Source: an uncultured Oscillospiraceae bacterium | GTDB lineage: Bacteria; Bacillota; Clostridia; UBA1381 | Direction of reading: 5' to 3' | DNA length: 9,631 nt | Assembly (NCBI GenBank): GCA_945876665.1 | Contig: CAMCPC010000028.1 | Span: forward strand, 1 to 9,631 | The notes under the pieces: generated by a model | The model's input: the letters and a program-made list of their open reading frames with translations, nothing else | Database searches by the model: none | What the model was told of the DNA's origin: nothing | Made by a program: the position numbers and the translations under genes | Shown: positions 6,696 through 9,631 of the stretch, one piece after another | How the letters are laid out: every line of letters begins with the position of its first letter | Position numbering within the stretch: the stretch's first letter is position 1

Positions 6696-6747
6696 AACCC
6701 AATAGTATAGAATAAAAAGGTAAAATGTAGTTGGAGGATTTTTTTCA

Positions 6748-8124
6748 ATGAAGAAAGACGGAAATTGGCTTCGCAGATTTTTCAGACGAAGCGAGGAAAA
6801 GTTTACAAATGTAGACTTGCAGGATGCCAATATTTTTAAAAAGATATTTTTTATAATATTGAGCAACATAAAGTCCATATTGGTGCTTATGTGCATCTTT
6901 GTATTTGTCTGCACGATTGTCATGTGCGTCGGCAGCTTTGACAGGAGAACAGTTGTATTATCGCTGAACTATGAGGAGGCATCCAAGGGACAGAATCCAA
7001 ACCTCACTCGCTACAACGTTTATGAGCTGAAGTCGGAAGACGTGATGAAAAGGGTAATCAGCTATGCGGGATTGCAGGAGGTTATAACGCCTGCGGAGCT
7101 TTCAGAACATATTGACATAGCCGAAAATAACAGCGGCAAGGCTATTGATCCGCTTGATGAAAATACCTATTACATATCAACAAGCTACACGCTTACATAC
7201 AGAAAGAACAGACAAATTAAAAATATATCGACCGATGATATGATGGAGCTTATCTGTAAGGCATACAATGATATGTTCCATGAGGAGTATGTAGGAACGA
7301 AATCGGTGCTTCAGTATGATCTTGGAGATATTGAGGATAAGGAATATATCGAGATTGCAAAGCTGTTCACAAACAAGTCAGATCAGATGCTTCGGTATAT
7401 TCAGCAGAGAATTGAAGAAAATGCCACATATCGTTCGGAAATTACGGGACAGAGCTTCCAGACAATAAAGAGGATGATTCAGAATGTGCAGTCCTACAGC
7501 ATAAAGAAGTATTATGCTTTTGCGCTTGAATCGGGACTTTCCAGAAACAAGGATCATTATCTGAGAACGCTTAACTATAAGAATGATATGTTTGATATCA
7601 AGTACCAGAAATTTATGATTGACTATAACGTAAGAAAGCAGGGCGTTGAGAATTACGACAGCGCAATGATTGGTACTGTCATGGTTCCGTCGGTCAACGA
7701 GCGTCGGGAATATTACATGTCGAGAACAAACATAGGCACCGACTACCTGACAAGGGACGCGGATTACAGTCTTTCGCAGGGAAGTGCGGTTGAGCGTGAC
7801 ATCATTGAGAACAACGATATAATAGCGAAGGTTTCCGCATCAGCCGTTGGTGACGAGGAGTATCAGAAGGCGGAGGAGCTTATAAAGAATGTTGACGCGG
7901 AGCTTAAGAACGTCGCAAACATTGCAGATACTACGGATAAGGACTATATAAAGCACACAACAAAGGATTATCTTACATTTACAACATATGAAAATTCAAG
8001 TGACAAGATGTTTATTCTTGAATCTGTTATCGGCGCCGCAGTAATATTCTTTGTGATACTTTGCGCGGCATATTATGTAATAGACGGATATATCAGAAAG
8101 AAGGAGGACGCGGTATATGAATAA
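6748..8124 (+). CDS. Wzz-like polysaccharide co-polymerase without cytoplasmic enzyme domain
   Basis: A 458-residue membrane protein with the two-helix layout of chain-length determinants: a basic N-terminal tail, membrane helix 1 (about 33-62), an extracellular region of about 360 residues, membrane helix 2 (about 425-446), and a short basic or acidic tail (RKKEDAVYE). Just after helix 1 it reads LSLNYEEASKGQNPNL, matching the beta-strand and Gly/Pro turn typical of Wzz-type N-terminal domains. The next gene has a parallel pattern, so the two look like distant paralogues. Start ATG 6748 follows GGAGG (6733-6737) with a rather long ten-base spacer. It overlaps the next gene by eight bases. 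The expected role is controlling chain length or organising the polymerase-export complex. The identity is inferred from topology and the short motif; overall sequence similarity to named members cannot be judged here. Confidence 0.75.
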   Translation: MKKDGNWLRRFFRRSEEKFTNVDLQDANIFKKIFFIILSNIKSILVLMCIFVFVCTIVMCVGSFDRRTVVLSLNYEEASKGQNPNLTRYNVYELKSEDVMKRVISYAGLQEVITPAELSEHIDIAENNSGKAIDPLDENTYYISTSYTLTYRKNRQIKNISTDDMMELICKAYNDMFHEEYVGTKSVLQYDLGDIEDKEYIEIAKLFTNKSDQMLRYIQQRIEENATYRSEITGQSFQTIKRMIQNVQSYSIKKYYAFALESGLSRNKDHYLRTLNYKNDMFDIKYQKFMIDYNVRKQGVENYDSAMIGTVMVPSVNERREYYMSRTNIGTDYLTRDADYSLSQGSAVERDIIENNDIIAKVSASAVGDEEYQKAEELIKNVDAELKNVANIADTTDKDYIKHTTKDYLTFTTYENSSDKMFILESVIGAAVIFFVILCAAYYVIDGYIRKKEDAVYE

Positions 8125-9631
8125 GTTTAACCTGCTCAGATACCTGAGTAAATGGAAATACCTGATATTCGTTGTCTGCGTGCTTGGCGCTCTGCTGGTA
8201 TATAAATACGCAATGTACAATCAGGAATATACAGCAAGCACTGTAATAAGCTATACTAACAGTGACGCGTCAAAGGGCAGAACACCCAGCGGTGATGACC
8301 TTGACGTTACCGAGATTTATTCGTCTGCCGTTATAACAAACGTGCTTGAGGACCTTAACCTTAATATCGGCGCGGATGCAATTCGCTCAAAATGCCGTGT
8401 TGAAGGAATCACTCCTCCGGATGAGGAAACAAAGAAGGAGGCAATCCTTGAACAGGGTGAGGAATATGAATTTTTCCCGACAGACTATGTCGTATCCTTC
8501 TCGGTAGGAAGTGAATATAATAAGGATTTTGCAAGAATGGTGCTTGATTCCATTATAAAGAACTATTTTGCAACCTATGGTGAAAAATACATCAATCAGC
8601 AGACTCTGCCGAACAATAACGTAAGAGGTACAGACGGTCATTATGACTATATTGAGCGTGCGGAAATTCTTGACGCGTGGACAATGAATATTTCCGATTA
8701 TCTTGCGGCAAAGAAGGAAACACAGCCGAACTACCGCAGCGCGGCTACAGGATATTCCTTTACAGACCTTTATGAAATATACGAATCGTATATGAATTAT
8801 GATCTGCCGCAGATATATTCGCTTATACTTGAGCAGGAGGTTACGGAGGACAGAGATACTCTTATAAAGAAATATCAGAGTGACATCAGTACATATGAGC
8901 TTGATTTGCAGAATATGCAGACAAAGATTAATGAGCTGAATGACCTTATTACAAAGTACAGCAATAAGAACAAGGAGGGCGCGGAATATCACTTCGGAAC
9001 GCAGGCAGAGGAAGGAAATAATTCAAGCGACTATATCCTTAAGGATGTTTACAAGGAATTTGATGCCGAAAATGAGATTTCGAGCGAAACAACTTATGAT
9101 TCTCTTATAAACGAATATGTTGAGCTTGAAACCGAAAAGGAAAAGCTTCAGGTTGACCTTGACCATAAGAAGAAAATCCTTTCTGTATTCACCGACGGCG
9201 CTGAAACAGAGGATAAGAGCAACACGCAGACCATAGAAGAAAGCCTTGACGAGCTTTCAAAGAAACTTGATGAGATGTATTCAATAGTATCCGATACGGT
9301 TGATGAATACAACCAGTATGTGGGCGCGTATAACGTATCTACTCTTGCAAGTATCACAACAGAGGAAAAGATTAACGTAAAGATGTATATCTTCCTTGCA
9401 ATTATAATCTTCTTCTTCGGCGGATGTATCGGCGCTATTATTCTCGGACGTTCGAAGGAATTTCTTGACTATATTATGTATACGGACAGAAAGACGGGAC
9501 TTCCGAACCGTGCTATGTGTGATATCGAGATTGAAAAATATGCCGCTGAAAAGCTTAAGGATTCATTTGTATTTGCGCTTATCAGGATTGATAATCTGAA
9601 ATATGTCAATGACAAGGGCGGACGTGAAGCG
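8117..9631 (+). CDS. Wzz-like co-polymerase fused to a GGDEF domain (3' end outside window)
   Basis: Open from ATG 8117 to the window end (505 residues seen, no stop). Start: AAGGAGG (8101-8107), nine bases upstream; overlaps the previous gene by eight bases. Order: short cytoplasmic tail; membrane helix 1 (about 14-33); Wzz-type entry (YTASTVISYTNSDASKG, 38-54; DLDVTEIYSS, 61-70); a long extracellular region with charged coiled-coil stretches (about 236-285, 335-400); membrane helix 2 (about 423-446); a short linker (GRSKEFLDYIMY); then the start of a GGDEF domain, with TDRKTGLPNR (456-465), equal to the D-x-LTGLPNR entry of diguanylate cyclases, and FALIRIDNLKYVND (486-499), equal to the D-x-DxFKxxND strand. 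The first Asp of that strand, which binds metal in cyclases, is Arg490 here, and the following GH is GR, so activity is doubtful. The signature loop lies beyond the window. Likely role: chain-length control tied to cyclic-dinucleotide signalling. Confidence 0.85.
   Translation, partial: MNKFNLLRYLSKWKYLIFVVCVLGALLVYKYAMYNQEYTASTVISYTNSDASKGRTPSGDDLDVTEIYSSAVITNVLEDLNLNIGADAIRSKCRVEGITPPDEETKKEAILEQGEEYEFFPTDYVVSFSVGSEYNKDFARMVLDSIIKNYFATYGEKYINQQTLPNNNVRGTDGHYDYIERAEILDAWTMNISDYLAAKKETQPNYRSAATGYSFTDLYEIYESYMNYDLPQIYSLILEQEVTEDRDTLIKKYQSDISTYELDLQNMQTKINELNDLITKYSNKNKEGAEYHFGTQAEEGNNSSDYILKDVYKEFDAENEISSETTYDSLINEYVELETEKEKLQVDLDHKKKILSVFTDGAETEDKSNTQTIEESLDELSKKLDEMYSIVSDTVDEYNQYVGAYNVSTLASITTEEKINVKMYIFLAIIIFFFGGCIGAIILGRSKEFLDYIMYTDRKTGLPNRAMCDIEIEKYAAEKLKDSFVFALIRIDNLKYVNDKGGREA

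Noticed and set aside
8387..8992. A 201-codon open frame on the minus strand
   Set aside because: It lies fully antisense to the Wzz-GGDEF gene, has no good ribosome binding site, and its product is a Leu/Ile/Cys-rich stretch with no recognisable domain. It is a shadow of the plus-strand gene.

Overview
The window reads as a chromosomal segment of a low-to-mid-GC Gram-positive anaerobe in the Clostridia, most likely a gut or rumen Ruminococcaceae/Lachnospiraceae-type organism. This is inferred from strong GGAGG-type ribosome binding sites, consensus sigma-A-like promoters, heavy ATA/AGA codon use and the gene families present. The species cannot be fixed from the sequence alone.

Layout. (i) Positions 1-157 hold the tail of an upstream, probably membrane-bound, protein that may be split by a one-base frameshift. 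(ii) Positions 181-1002 (+) encode a zinc-ribbon, single-pass membrane protein with a Pro/Thr-rich stalk and an extracellular domain. (iii) A bidirectional terminator (1002-1040) separates it from a convergent minus-strand pair: an integral-membrane acyltransferase (2330-1236, TTG start) and a 58-residue protein (1219-1043) that looks like the uncharacterised DUF6774 type. (iv) A divergent intergenic region (about 2344-2464) carries back-to-back consensus promoters. (v) The plus strand then carries a tight exopolysaccharide (EPS/capsule) operon: two GT4 glycosyltransferases (2465-3655, 3652-4749), a hexapeptide-repeat acetyltransferase (4754-5338) and a Wzy-like polymerase (5319-6620). (vi) A second strong promoter (6667-6695) precedes two Wzz-like polysaccharide co-polymerase genes (6748-8124 and 8117 to beyond the window end).

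How the genes fit together. The glycosyltransferases would build a lipid-linked repeat unit, the acetyltransferases would decorate it, the Wzy protein would polymerise it, and the two Wzz-like proteins would set chain length or couple polymerisation to export. No initiating sugar-phosphate transferase, Wzx flippase or BY-type tyrosine kinase is in view; they may lie outside the window.

The most striking point is the last gene. After its second membrane segment the Wzz-like protein runs straight into the start of a GGDEF (diguanylate-cyclase-type) domain, where a Gram-positive co-polymerase would more usually act with a tyrosine kinase. This suggests a one-polypeptide link between cyclic-dinucleotide signalling and capsule/EPS chain assembly. 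The visible half of the GGDEF domain has Arg in place of the first, metal-binding Asp, so it may be a sensor or scaffold rather than an active cyclase. The signature loop lies beyond the window.
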